A stretch of 64,000 bases of DNA. Source: Berghia stephanieae (lineage: Eukaryota; Mollusca; Gastropoda; Nudibranchia; Aeolidiidae). Numbering within the stretch: position 1 is the first letter of the stretch; each line of letters opens with the position of its first letter. Shown here one piece after another: positions 12,545 through 23,105 of the stretch. Where the stretch lies: contig CM067445.1 of the NCBI GenBank assembly GCA_034508935.3, positions 10,805,185 to 10,869,184 on the forward strand. The letters run 5' to 3'. Below the pieces are notes generated by a model, which worked only from the letters and a program-made list of their open reading frames with translations, searched no databases and was not told where the DNA came from. Both the position numbers and the translations under genes were made by a program.

Positions 12545-12554
12545 ATCATTATTA

Positions 12555-12611
<57 letters not shown>

Positions 12612-12640
12612 CATTATTATTATTATTATTATTAATTATA
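12460..12640. repeat. (ATT)n microsatellite
   Basis: Long ATT array with scattered GTT and ATC variants. It translates as poly-isoleucine, which is not a gene. Confidence 0.97.
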
Positions 12641-13214
12641 TTTTTTAAAACAACATCGGTACCATTACTGTGTTATCGACATGCACTTACATATAAACAT
12701 CGATTGTTATCATTTTATAATATATTATCATTATCATCAGTGTATTCGTTTACCGTATCTTTGTCTTTTTATTGTTGTTTTTTTTTTTTTTATGTTGTTT
12801 TTCAAAAACTTTTTGTCATGTTTTAAAAAAAACTTTGATTTTAATTTTCTAAAATCATTTATTTATTGGAGATCAGTATTTGGGTGCCATATTTCTTTTT
12901 ACCTTTAATTTTTTTAATTATTGTTTTATTATTCTTTATTTTATTATCAATGTATCAACGTACACCTGTAATAACTAAGCAGCGTGCTAAACTACAATCT
13001 AAAACTATCTAAAACTCATGGATGTATATGTGTCTATTCACAGAAAATAAGATGAGAAGCCTCGTTTTTTCTGTGGGTCTATTTCTATACCACACATTTA
13101 CACACCCCCAATGGCGGAACATAAAAACTGTGTTTTAATTCATTTTATTAATATTATTGTCATAATTTAATTCGTCATAATTTACTTCCTTACAAAGGGG
13201 TATTCTATTTCCTG
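12641..13214. other. Non-coding AT-rich stretch
   Basis: No gene or known repeat recognised. Confidence 0.5.
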
Positions 13215-13430
13215 TCCCATCATTGTTTATGTTTATTCACCTTAACTACGCCAATCACACATCTCTCATTCGTCCTTAGTGTCTTATTCAACTTATTCGT
13301 CGTGTTGTGTTGATAAAGGGGAAACCCGAAACGTCCACACAGTATGTCTTCGTCTAATAAATTGAAGCTTACAATTCAACACTTATCGTTTTTTTCCTTC
13401 GAGCTTCAAGCAGCAACATTTTCAATAATT
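13215..13430 (+). repeat. Hammerhead-like repeat, single-arm copy
   Basis: It contains CACCTTAACTACGCCAATCA, GTTGATAAAGGGGAAACCCG followed by AAACGTCC, AAATTGAAGCTTACA, and finally CTTCGAGCTTCAAGCAGCAA. The middle segment can fold as a short GGGG/CCC hairpin flanked by TGA and GAAAC, like the core of a type I hammerhead ribozyme. Foldback versions of the same sequence lie at 19218-19489 and 37080-37310. Confidence 0.65.
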
Positions 13431-14825
13431 AACTAGCACTGCCAACGGAGTTGCATAAAATCGGTGCGTTTTTTTGTAGGCCTACGACTACACCTCCGTT
13501 AGAGGTTGAATAAAAACACCACCATAAAAATAAAAATTTCGGAATTTGCATAATTGTAAATAAATTTACTACTAACTCTAACAGAACTGAATAACTATAA
13601 TAGGCTTAACCATAACTGGGTCAGTGCTAAGTCAAAGTCAACTAAGTGGTGAGTAAAATTAATAAAATTATTCTTTACTTTTACATAATATTCTAGATGT
13701 CTAGCCAGTCTAGGTCTAGACGTCTATAATTTTACGCACCCTGCAGTTCCTCCAAAGAGAAATTTTACTCCTTTCGAGATCTGTTGGGGCTGCTGGGGTT
13801 TATTTGGAGAGGACATTCTCGTTTGTGTTTCAGCTACGATTAATTTAAACTTTAAAAGACTGAGCACAGGTCATTGGACACCTAGCTATCTCTATGTGTC
13901 GAGAGGTCTGTATTAATATTGTACGTTGCAAGTTGCAAATGAAGTCAAGTATGTTACCATTACTGTCTGACATTGGAGTTTTCTCCCCTGTGTGTGACCT
14001 TAACCCTTGATAACCGGCTCATCATTTTTATAGTGTTGTAGTTCCAACAGTCTAAAACGTAAAGTGGTCCGAATTTCCCTTGGCATTTTTATTCCCCAAA
14101 ATTTTAATACCGTACATTGCATATTCATCAAGGAATTTACCCAATGGAAACCGTACGGTGCTCTTATTGGCTAACCAACCAGCGGCCGATGAGAAAAATA
14201 TCCGCCATTTTGATGTTGGCTGGGAATCGCGTTACTATAGTAAACAAGCCTAACAAGCGCTGATCGGCCGTTCATGAAAACAAGTTGCTGCTCGCTCGTT
14301 TAACTCAAAATTATTCAAAACGATCTCTCTAAAATGATATAAATGTGACTTCTTAAGGTTTTCTTCACGGTCAAAACCACACAACATTCTATTAATGATT
14401 ACGTCCGAGGCAAAAAGGAATATTGACAGGTCGACCGAGAGTTGAACTCGTGAGACGACAAACGTCAATGCGAAGTCTAGCGAGAGTCAAGCTATTGTTT
14501 GTCTTGTCCTATTCTATATAGAGAAAAGGATAAATAGTATAGCCTCGTGTGTGAGTGGTTGCGTGTCATAGTCTTGTTTTTAAATTGTTTCTGTTGTTTA
14601 TGTGTGTAGTGATGACTCTCTCACACTCAATTTCAATGCCGAAAGAGGAATTCCCGCACACAAGAAAGGGGAATTGGGGTGGTATTTGGCATACATATTG
14701 TATAGTATCTAGTTCTAAATAGATAACTGATTAGAATTATATTATGATATATAAACACAATGCCAAATACAATTCCGAAGTTTCCTTATTTCAAATGAAG
14801 TAAAGCTCCAAAACCTAATGGTAGT
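13431..14825. other. Non-coding stretch
   Basis: No gene recognised on either strand. It is less AT-rich than its surroundings near 14000-14450, but the open frames there show no family features. Confidence 0.5.
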
Positions 14826-16065
14826 GATTGTAGTACTGAGTGTTAGTGAGGTGATGTGGTGTTGGTGGTGGTTGTAGTTGTAGTAGTAATAGTGATGATG
14901 ATGTGGTGGTGGTGATGATTGTAGTTGTAGTAGTCGTGGTAGTGATGATGATGTGGTGGTGGTTGTAGTAGTAGTGGTAATGGTAATGATATGGTGGTGG
15001 TGGTGGTGGTTGTAGTAGTAGTGGTCGTGTGATGATGATGTGGTGGTGGTGTTTGTAGTAGTAGTGGTAATGATGCGGCTATGTGGTCTAGTAGTATGAC
15101 ACTCGCTTCCGGATCGGAAGGTCCTGGGTTCGAGCCTCGCGCTCGGCGCATAGTTGAGTCCTTGGAAAAGGCTCTTTACTCACATTCTCTCACCGTACTC
15201 AGGTGTAAAATGAGTACCTGGCCGTTAACAGAGTTGTCTTTGTCCGAAAAATTGTAATATCGCCTAACAGGCGTCATGTCCCGTCCTACATGTTAAATGT
15301 TGACCAGGGACCCCTTGTAAAGCACTTTGAGCACATTTAGTAGATATTGCACTATATAAAGCTCAATTTAAAAAAATAATATTTCAATGATGATGATATG
15401 GTGGTGGTGGTTGCAGTAGTAGTAGTGGTAGTGATGATAATGTGGTGGTGGTTGTAGTTGTAGTAGTAGTGATAGTGATGATGATGTGGTGGTGGTTGTA
15501 GTAGTAGTGGTAGTGATGATGATGTGGTTGTGGTGGTTGTAGTAGTAGTTGTAATGGTGATGATATGGTGGTAGTGGTGGTTGCAGTGGTAGTGGTAGTG
15601 ATGACGATGTGGTTGTGGTGGTTGTAGTAGTAGTGGTAATGGTAATGATATGGTGGTAGTGGTGGTTGTAGTAGTAGTGGTAATGGTAATGATATGGTGG
15701 TGGTTGTAGTAGTAGTGGTCGTGATGACGATGTGGTTGTGGTGATTGTAGTAGTAGTGGTAGTGATGCTATTGTGGTGGTGGTTGTAGTAGTTGAGGTAG
15801 TGATGTGGTGGTGGTTGTAGTAGTAGTGGTGGTGGTGGTTGTGGTAGTAGTGGTAATGATGATGATATGGTGGTGGTGGTTGCAGTAGTAGTGGTAGTGA
15901 TGACGATGTGGTTGTGGTGATTGTAGTAGTGGTAGTGATGATGATGTGCTGGTGGTGGTGTAGTAGTAGTGGTAGTGATAATGATGTGGGGCTGGTGGTT
16001 GTAGTAGTAGTGTTAGTGATGATATTGTGGTGGTGGTTGTAGTAGTAGATGATGTGGTGGTTGGA
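14826..16065. repeat. Imperfect (GTR/GAT)n minisatellite interrupted by a SINE
   Basis: Long imperfect arrays of GTA, GTG and GAT triplets run over 14826-15068 and 15385-16060. They show a higher-order period of roughly 60-100 bases in which GTGGTGGTGGTTGTAGTAGT alternates with GGTAGTGATGATGATGTGG. The histidine/threonine-rich reverse frames come from this array. Confidence 0.9.
15073..15367 (+). mobile_element. tRNA-derived SINE, family B, copy 2
   Basis: The head has GCGGCTATGTGGTCTAGTAG and GGGTTCGAGCC (B box). The body and the GCACTATATAAAGCTCAATT end match the other copies. It sits inside the GTR/GAT array, with GTR triplets on both sides. Confidence 0.88.
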
Positions 16066-16717
16066 AAACACATTACAGGTTATTATAATAAATACATGAT
16101 TACACACATTCTCTAACTTTATTTTTTGACAGCTTCGTTGTGCCATAAATATACGCAACAGTTCTGAAACAATTTATTGTGGATTTTGATATTGTTTGTT
16201 GTTTTTCTTGTGTCGTTATGTTGACATAGATACCGAATAAATGGTAATTACTACATTCTCAGCCAACCAAGGAATTCGTTTAATTCTATGCAGCCAACAA
16301 CAAAATGGCGCTGAATGCTTTCATTGGTGGACACTTTTTAGGCTTCGTACGTATTCTCATTCGTTTAATTCTATATTCATTGAATTATTAACCGTTTGCT
16401 GTGGAAAGAAAAGAAAGTATATTTGGATTTTCTAAATATTTATTTAAACGCGACTTTATAAAAATCTTTAGACAAATCAACCCAAAACGCTTAACTTTTG
16501 CTGCTATTCAAATGTTACCACTTGAAGCTAGAAGGAATATTAATGTTATGAATAATAGTCAAATTGAATTGAAGTGAGTAAAATGGAATGTCTTTTGCTA
16601 TGTAAGTAATTGCAATGTTTTTACTTTTTCATTGTATTTCTTAATTTATTTGAAGAACGTAAAGCGCCTTCAGCCTGATTAAATCGGGGTAATGCTCTAT
16701 GCAAGTGCTATTTATAA
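16066..16717. other. Non-coding stretch
   Basis: No gene or known repeat recognised. Confidence 0.5.
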
Positions 16718-16719
16718 TT

Positions 16720-16784
<65 letters not shown>

Positions 16785-16792
16785 CATTATTA

Positions 16793-16861
<69 letters not shown>

Positions 16862-16954
16862 ATATTATAAATTTATCTTATTCGTATTCTTATTATTTTA
16901 TTTTTTTAAATGATTATTGTTATTATTATTGTCATTTTTATTATCATTTTTTAA

Positions 16955-17007
<53 letters not shown>

Positions 17008-17015
17008 TATTATTA

Positions 17016-17046
<31 letters not shown>

Positions 17047-17160
17047 TATTATAAGTATTCTTTTTTTTTATCATCATCATCGTTATTATTATTATCATCA
17101 TCATCACATAGAATTAATTGGTTAAATTCCTTGCATCATCATCATCATTATTATTATTAT
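16718..17160. repeat. Compound (ATC)n / (ATT)n microsatellite
   Basis: ATC units (16718-16782), then long ATT arrays broken by short unique pieces, then mixed ATC/ATT to about 17160. The poly-isoleucine, poly-tyrosine and poly-asparagine frames are not genes. Confidence 0.97.
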
Positions 17161-17164
17161 TGTT

Positions 17165-17240
17165 ATCATCAAAACAATAACAAAGAGCTGAGTGACGTCA
17201 TCTTCATTATTTCTAAACTCAGCTAACTTGGAACTTGTAT
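17165..17240. repeat. Fragment of the 37.8-kb foldback family
   Basis: AACAATAACAAAGAGCTGAG followed by TGACGTCAT matches the outer end of one arm of the palindrome at 37818-38176. A longer one-arm copy is at 51058-51215. Confidence 0.55.
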
Positions 17241-17343
17241 TTCTTTTGAGGTAACAAAAGAAGAGAACAATTGAATCAAGATACCACGTAACTCCTGGAT
17301 GATTCGCATTAAGCTTACCAAAATTCAATGAGTTGGAATGTTT

Positions 17344-17870
17344 GTTTGTTTTTAGGGGTTTTACAGCGCTTGCAACACATTTAGGTCATATTAGCACCAG
17401 TAAAAATGAAGAAAATTTGGATAGTAAAAGCATTCTATATGTACAATTAAAAGGGCTTGAAGAAAAAGTAAGACAAAGGGGAAATGGTTCAAATAGAGAA
17501 CAGATGTAGATTCCAAGAGCACACTATCGGTGTACTTAGTTTGAGATAACCTTAAAGTCTCATCCAGACACAAGCACAGGTCCCCACTAAGAGGAATACA
17601 CTCAAATGTTTACAAATCATATGTTAAGAATAAAACAAAATAACAGTACATAACAGAGAGATGATTTACAAGTGAAAAAATATCATCTCCCAAAATTAAC
17701 TATATATTTGACTGTTGCCCTCTCAGCCAGGGTATCCGGACAGGGCCAGGACAAAACCAAGTAATCTCATTCCAAGACAAAGACAGAAAGCAAGTTGGAA
17801 AACAGATTTAGGGGGATAGAAGACAGTAAGTACCTCCCTGTCCACTATGGGAGGTCAGGAACCCCACCCA
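17344..17870 (-). mobile_element. Short retroposon E, copy 1 (likely truncated LINE 3' end)
   Basis: Flanked by a perfect 12-base direct repeat GTTGGAATGTTT (17332-17343 and 17871-17882). The left end is T-rich (GTTTGTTTTTAGGGGTTTTA), which on the minus strand is an A-rich 3' tail. The body has segments shared with four other copies: CAGATGTAGATTCCAAGAGC, GTCTCATCCAGACA, AACAGAGAGATGATTTACAA and CAAGACAAAGACAGAAAGCA. A-rich tail plus target duplication means it was retroposed. Confidence 0.8.
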
Positions 17871-17882
17871 GTTGGAATGTTT

Positions 17883-18248
17883 ATGAAGAACATTAACATA
17901 AACTTTTGAATACTGGTAAGATAAATTTGGCACATTTTCAACGAAATCTGTATTTAATGGCTCTCTTATTCACATGAGAATGTGCGAAAAGGCGAAGCAG
18001 GGGTGATAGAAAAATATATATTTGGAAGAAGTTCACTGAAAGGAAGATCTTATATAAACAAACTATTTTCCTGTCCAGATTATTTCATTTCCACGTTCTA
18101 CTGAACGATTAAAATGTTTCTGTGCGGGTATACCATTCTGATGTCTATGAGTACGATCCATAGCCCTCATGAACATAATTTTCCCTAAAAATGACATCAC
18201 AATGCAAGGTGATGATCACCAAAAGAGAGTGAAAAATGACTCCTTCTC
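17883..18248. other. Non-coding stretch between retroposons
   Basis: No gene or repeat recognised. Confidence 0.5.
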
Positions 18249-18707
18249 ATCTAGCTAATGTTTGTTTATTTGTTTTTATGGGTTTTACAGCGCTTGCGAC
18301 ACATTTATGTCGTTTCAGCACCAGTAAAGGGGGGGAAATGAGAAAAAAAATATAGGTACCCAAGAAAAAATAAGACAAAAAAGACGGGTTCAACCAGGGA
18401 ACGGATATAGATTCCAAGAGCACACTATCAGTGTACTTAGATTGAGATCACCTAAAAGTCTCATCCAGACACCAGCACAGGGTGAGGTCCCACTGTGAGG
18501 AATACACCCAAATGTTAACAGAATATATCCAAAACAGAAAACATAACCATCGATGCATAGCAGAGAGATGATTTACAAGAGAAAAAGCCATCTCCTAACT
18601 AAAAATAATAAACATTTGACCGTTTCCTTCCTAGCAAGGGCCAGGACAAAACCAAGCGATCCCATTCCAAGACCAAGACAGAAAGCACGTCACCCAGCCT
18701 CCTAGTT

Positions 18708-19020
18708 GCGGCTATGTGGTCTAGTGGTATGACACTCGCTTTCGGATCAGAAGGTCCTGGGTTCAAGCCTCGCTCAGCGCATAGTTGAGTCCTTGGAAAA
18801 GACTCTTTACTCACATTCTCTCACCGTACTCAGGTGTAAAATGAGTACCTGGCCGTTAACAGGGTTGTCTCTGTCCGAAAAATTGTAATATCGCCTAACA
18901 GGCGGCATGGCCCGTCCTAATAAATGTTAAATGTTGCTGTTGACCAGGGACCCCTTGTAAAGCGCTTTGAGCACATTTAGTGGATATTGTGCTATATAAA
19001 AGCTCAATTCAATTCTTTTT
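18708..19020 (+). mobile_element. tRNA-derived SINE, family B, copy 3
   Basis: Complete element with head GCGGCTATGTGGTCTAGTGG, B box GGGTTCAAGCC and end GTGCTATATAAAAGCTCAAT. It is flanked by TAGTT (18703-18707 and 19021-19025). The uninterrupted counterpart of this site, CTCCTAGCTAAGGATCCATG, exists near 22951-22970, so the insertion is clear. Confidence 0.9.
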
Positions 19021-19217
19021 TAGTTACGGATCCATGCCAAAACCAGGGGGAAAAAATGAAGAATCTAGAACAAAGACAGAGAGCAACATCATCATTTGAT
19101 CTTTACATTCCTTGTGGTACATTGGGCTTCAACAATTTATCTCCACCATGTTCTGTTCTTTGTCTTCTTCTTTATCTCGCCCCATGGCATTCCAGCCAAC
19201 TTCACCTCTTCCTCACA

Positions 19218-19489
19218 GTGTAAATGTTGCTGCTCGAAGCCCGAAGAAATAAATAATAATGTGAAATTGAATGTAAGCTTCAATTTAATTACAAAAACAG
19301 ATCAAATGAACGTTTCGGGTTTCCCCTTTATAACAAAACAGGATGAATGAAACACCACAGATGAATGAGATGATGTGGTAGTAGCGAAGTTAAGATGTTT
19401 TGTTGATAAAGGGGAAACCCGAAACGTTCATTTGATCTGTTTTTGTAATTAAATTGAAGCTTACATTCAATTTCACGTTATTATTTATT
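19218..19489. mobile_element. Foldback element with hammerhead-like core, inside the LINE
   Basis: Flanked by a perfect 14-base direct repeat ACCTCTTCCTCACA (19204-19217 and 19490-19503). The left arm contains GTGAAATTGAATGTAAGCTT and CGTTTCGGGTTTCCCCTTTA. The right arm has the reverse complements, TAAAGGGGAAACCCGAAACG and AAGCTTACATTCAATTTCAC. Arms of about 80 bases surround a short centre. The TGATAAAGGGGAAACCCGAAAC core resembles the hammerhead ribozymes carried by Penelope-like retroelements. Confidence 0.8.
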
Positions 19490-19965
19490 ACCTCTTCCTC
19501 ACAAGACCTTCTCCGTGCTTTCTTTGGCCTCCCAACCTTCTTTTTTCCCTGAAGGTTCCAGTCCACAGCTCGTCTCGTAATGTCTGTTGTTGGTTTTCTG
19601 AAAGTGTGACCAAATCATTTCCATTTTCTTGTTGAGATTTGTTAGCTAATTTCCTCTTGTTCCGCTTTTAACCACAAGTCTTTTATTGCTGATTTTCTCA
19701 GGCCATCTGATACCGAGTATGTTTAGAAGACAACTGTTTGTGAAGATTTGAATTTTTTTACAAAGAGGATTAGTTTTTGTTTTGTTTTTAAGGGTTTACG
19801 GCACTTGCAACACATTTAGGTTATATCAGCGCCAGTAAAAATGAAGAAAATGGGATAGTAAAAAGTTCTAGAATTACAATTAAAGCACCAAGAAAAAGTA
19901 AGACATAGAGGAACTGGGAACAAATAGGGATCAGATGTAGATTCCAAGAGCATACCACTAATGTA

Positions 19966-21346
19966 CGAGGGCTCTTTCAGAAATAACCGAAAAATGCCCA
20001 TTGGTCAGCAACCAGTGTAGATTTTTTAATTCTGTAAACGACATGATATTCCTTATTTCCTTACGGATATTCCCAGAAATTATGAAGTGCATCATTTTGC
20101 ACAATGAATTTCTAGACGATTTTAAAGATGGCGGCCCACCTTGAAACTTGGTCAAAGGAGGAAATCAGAGCTGTCATACGTTTTTTTGAACGCCAAAAGT
20201 CTGAATCCTACCGAAATTCATAAAGAACTTCAGAGTGTATATGGTGAGCATGTTATAAGCCGTACACAAGTCTATCACTGGTGTAATTTGTTTGAAGCCG
20301 GCCATTCCAACTTGACAGACAGGGAAGGGAGAGGGCGTTCGATAACTGCGACGTCAGAAGACAATGTGAAGCGAGTTGATGAGCTTATTCGTCAAGACAG
20401 GAGGTTGAAACTTCATGAAATCGCAAGCAGTCTTGAAATTTCGGAAACTTCTGCCCATAGAATTGTATTTGATGAACTTGGCTACAGAAAAGTCAGCGCA
20501 AGATGGGTTCCTAAGCAATTGACAGACAATCATAAAGAACAAAGATTGGACATCTGCAGGGAACTTTTGAGAAGAAAGAGCTCACGCAGGGTTCACGGGC
20601 ATACTGCCAACGCCGGCGGAGACTTTCTAGGGTACGATGTGACTTTTCTTGACAGCATAGTCACCGGTGATGAGACTTGGTTGCACCATTGCACCCCAGA
20701 AACAAAGCAAGATTCGATGACATGGAAACATCCATCCTCACCTGTCACGAAGAAATTCAAAGTCATGCGGTCAGCAAAGAAAATAATGGGAACTGTTTTC
20801 TGGGACAGTCGTGGTGTTATTTTGTTCGAAACCTTACAACCTGGAGAAACAATCAATGCTGCAAGGTACTGCCAAACTCTTGACAAGCTTAGGGAGGCCA
20901 TTCGCAGAAAGCGCCCAGGGCAGTTGACCAACGGGGTCATTTTGCAACACGACAACGCTACACCCCACACAGCACGAGTGACGCAAGGTTTGCTAGAGAA
21001 ATATGGATGGGAGATTTTGCCACACCCACCACACAGTCCAGACCTCGCACCATCTGATTATCACCTCTTTGGGCCACTGAAACGTGAGCTGGCAGGAAAG
21101 CGCTTTGATGTCGATGAAGAGCTTGTTGACCATGTGCGGAAATGGCTACAAAACCATGACGGAAATTTCTTCCCAGAGGGTATCTATTCCATGGTGCGGC
21201 GTTGGCAGAAGTGTGTCGACAGACTTGGCTGTTACGTAGAGAAATGAAGGACGAGTCAAGGCATGAACACGTGCAAGAATTTTGTTGATAGCATAAAAAA
21301 CGCGGATTTTACAGGCATTTTTCGGTTAATTATGAAAGAGCCCTCG
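19966..21346 (+). mobile_element. Mariner DNA transposon, copy 1
   Basis: A 1381-base element flanked by the target dinucleotide TA (19964-19965 and 21347-21348). Its inverted termini of about 30 bases begin CGAGGGCTCTTTCA on both sides and run inwards to ACCGAAAAATG, with a few mismatches in the middle. It lies inside retroposon E, whose sequence resumes with CTTAGTTTGAGATCA as in the uninterrupted copies. It is nearly identical to copy 2 at 23106-24485. Confidence 0.95.
20128..21247 (+). pseudogene. Mariner transposase, one frameshift
   Basis: The family start is the ATG at 20128 (MAAHLETWSKEE). A run of seven T at 20181-20187, where copy 2 has six, shifts the frame early, and the frame is then open to the stop at 21247. 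The downstream part has the helix-turn-helix region, then VTGDETWLHH (first catalytic D), LQHDNATPHTA (second D) and HSPDLAPSDYHLFG (third D). Exactly 34 residues separate the last two aspartates, as in DD34D mariners. About six to eight residues differ from copy 2. The extra base could be a homopolymer sequencing error. Confidence 0.9.
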
Positions 21347-22153
21347 TACTTAGTTTGAGATCATCTAAAAGTCTCATCCGGACACAAGGACAAAATCCAA
21401 CAAAGAGGAATACACTCAAATGCTTACATTATACATTGAAGATAACAAATATAATAATACATAACAGAGAGATGATTTACAAGGAAAAAAATATCCTCTC
21501 CCAAAACAATAACTATGCATTTGACTGTTTCCCTCCCAGTCAGGAGTCCGGCCAGGGCCAGGACAAAACCCAAGTAATCTCATTCCAAGACAAAGACAGA
21601 AAGCATGTTGGAAAACAGATATAAGGGGATAGAAGACACAGTATGTACCTCCCTGCCCACACAAAGAGGATTGATCACTCTCCATGTTTCTGAGCCATAC
21701 AGAAGGACTGCTTTTACATAAGTGTTGTTGTATATTCGGAATTTATTTTTCAGTGATAGATTTGATTTCCATATATGTCTGAGGGTGATAAATGAATGTC
21801 ATGCTTTTCCTATTCTAGCCTCTATGTCTCCATCTGTTCCTCCAGATGTTGAAACAATGCTACCCAAATATGTAAATTTGTCTACGTCCTTCAGATTGTT
21901 GCCATTTACTGAGATGGGTGTTGTTTAGTAATATCATCACCTCTGTTTTCTTTGTGTTTATTCTTAAACCAGTCCGCGCTTGACAAGTCTGCATTTGTAA
22001 ATGTTGATGGGATTGTGACAATAAACAAATTATATCATCGGCAAAGTCAAGGGCTTCTAGATATTGAGTTAGGTTCCATTTTATTCTTGTCTTTCTATCT
22101 CCAGCAGCATTTTCCAGTCAATTACTGTTAAAAATATTTCTGCTCACTCCAGT

Positions 22154-22673
22154 TTTGTTTGTTTGTTCTCAAGGGTTTTACAGCGTTACGACACATTTAG
22201 GTCATATCAGCGCCAGTAAAAAGAAGAAAATGGAATAGTCAAAAATATTGTAGATTTAAAATCAAAGCACTCAAGAAAAAGTAAGACAAAGGGGAATTGG
22301 TTCAAATAGGGAACAAATGTAGATTCCAAGAGCATACCGCCAATGTACTTAGTTTGAGATCACCTTAAAGTCTCATCCAGACACCACCACAGGATCCCAC
22401 TAAGAGGAACACACTCGATCAAATGTTTACAGAATACATAACTAACAATACATAACAGATGATTTACTAGGAAAAAAATATCATCTCCCAAAACTATAAC
22501 TAACCATTTGACTGTTTCCCCTCTCAGTCAAGGACTCCCGCGAGGGCTGTGACAAAACTAAGTAATTTCATTTCAAGACAAAGACTGAAAACAACTCGGA
22601 AAACAAATATAAGGTGATAGAAGACACAGAGTGATATCCTGCCCACCATGCGAGGTCAAAGGACCCTGCCCAG
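22154..22673 (-). mobile_element. Short retroposon E, copy 3
   Basis: Inserted into the LINE with a 9-base duplication CACTCCAGT (22145-22153 and 22674-22682). T-rich left end TTTGTTTGTTTGTTCTCAAG. The body matches copies 1 and 2. Removing it joins the two LINE reverse-transcriptase pieces on either side. Confidence 0.82.
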
Positions 22674-22835
22674 CACTCCAGTCTTAACCTCAAAAGAATC
22701 AGAAAGTTTTCCATTATGGATTACTTGGCAGCTTGCTTGGTCATAGAGTTATTTAATTAGATCTATATATGTTTCTGGTGTCCGTAATGATGTAGTATTT
22801 TCCAAATAACCTCCCTATCAATAATACTGTCGAAT

Positions 22836-23103
22836 GCGATCCCTTCCAAGACAAAGACAGAAAGTATCTTGAGAAACAGGTATAGAAGGGATAGAAGACA
22901 CAGTGAGTGACCTCCTGCCCATCATGGAGGTCAAACGACACCACCCAGTCTCCTAGCTAAGGATCCATGCCAAAGCCAGGAAAAAGCTGAGCAATCTCAA
23001 TTCATAACAAAGACAGAGAGCAAGATGGAAAGGGAAAAGAGATATAGGAGGATTGATGACACATCATGAGTTTTCTTGCCTTGCAGTCAGGATCAGGGTG
23101 TTG
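22836..23103 (-). repeat. Two tandem units of the E/LINE 3'-region repeat
   Basis: 22836-22950 and about 22960-23070 both follow the pattern CAAGACAAAGACAGAAAG, GGGATAGAAGACACA, then a purine-rich piece. The second unit begins GGATCCATGCCAAAGCCAGG, as at 19026. It lacks the A-rich tail of full E copies and lies between the LINE and mariner 2. Confidence 0.6.
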
Positions 23104-23105
23104 TA

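Larger units (their letters stand above)
19772..21660 (-). mobile_element. Short retroposon E, copy 2, split by mariner 1
   Basis: Inserted into the LINE with a perfect 12-base target duplication ACAAAGAGGATT (19760-19771 and 21661-21672). The T-rich left end is the minus-strand A-rich tail. Without the mariner it is about 505 bases and matches copy 1 throughout. Confidence 0.85.
18249..22835 (-). mobile_element. Degenerate non-LTR retrotransposon (LINE) with nested insertions
   Basis: On the minus strand the LINE reads from 22835 to a T-rich (minus-strand A-rich) end at about 18249. Successive pieces are: EVIWKILHHYG (22.83-22.68 kb), LDFADDIICLL with the reverse-transcriptase F-A-D-D motif (about 22.05 kb), FTYLGSIVSTSGGTDGDIEA and VLLYGSETWR (21.9-21.67 kb), a basic tail with GKKKVGRPKKARRR (about 19.55 kb), and EEVKLAGMPWGEIKKKTKN (about 19.2 kb). 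The region from 19090 to 18249 is probably its 3' untranslated part. Several stops and frame changes show it is dead, and the 5' half is absent. Later insertions are listed separately. Confidence 0.8.

Noticed and set aside
14250-14468. 72-codon minus-strand frame in a less AT-rich patch
   Set aside because: No recognisable domain, start context or splice partner.
15352-16158. 268-codon His/Thr-rich reverse frame
   Set aside because: Translation of the GTR/GAT minisatellite.
20593-20970. 125-codon reverse frame, with its counterpart at 23482-23859
   Set aside because: Antisense shadow of the mariner transposase, present in both copies for that reason.
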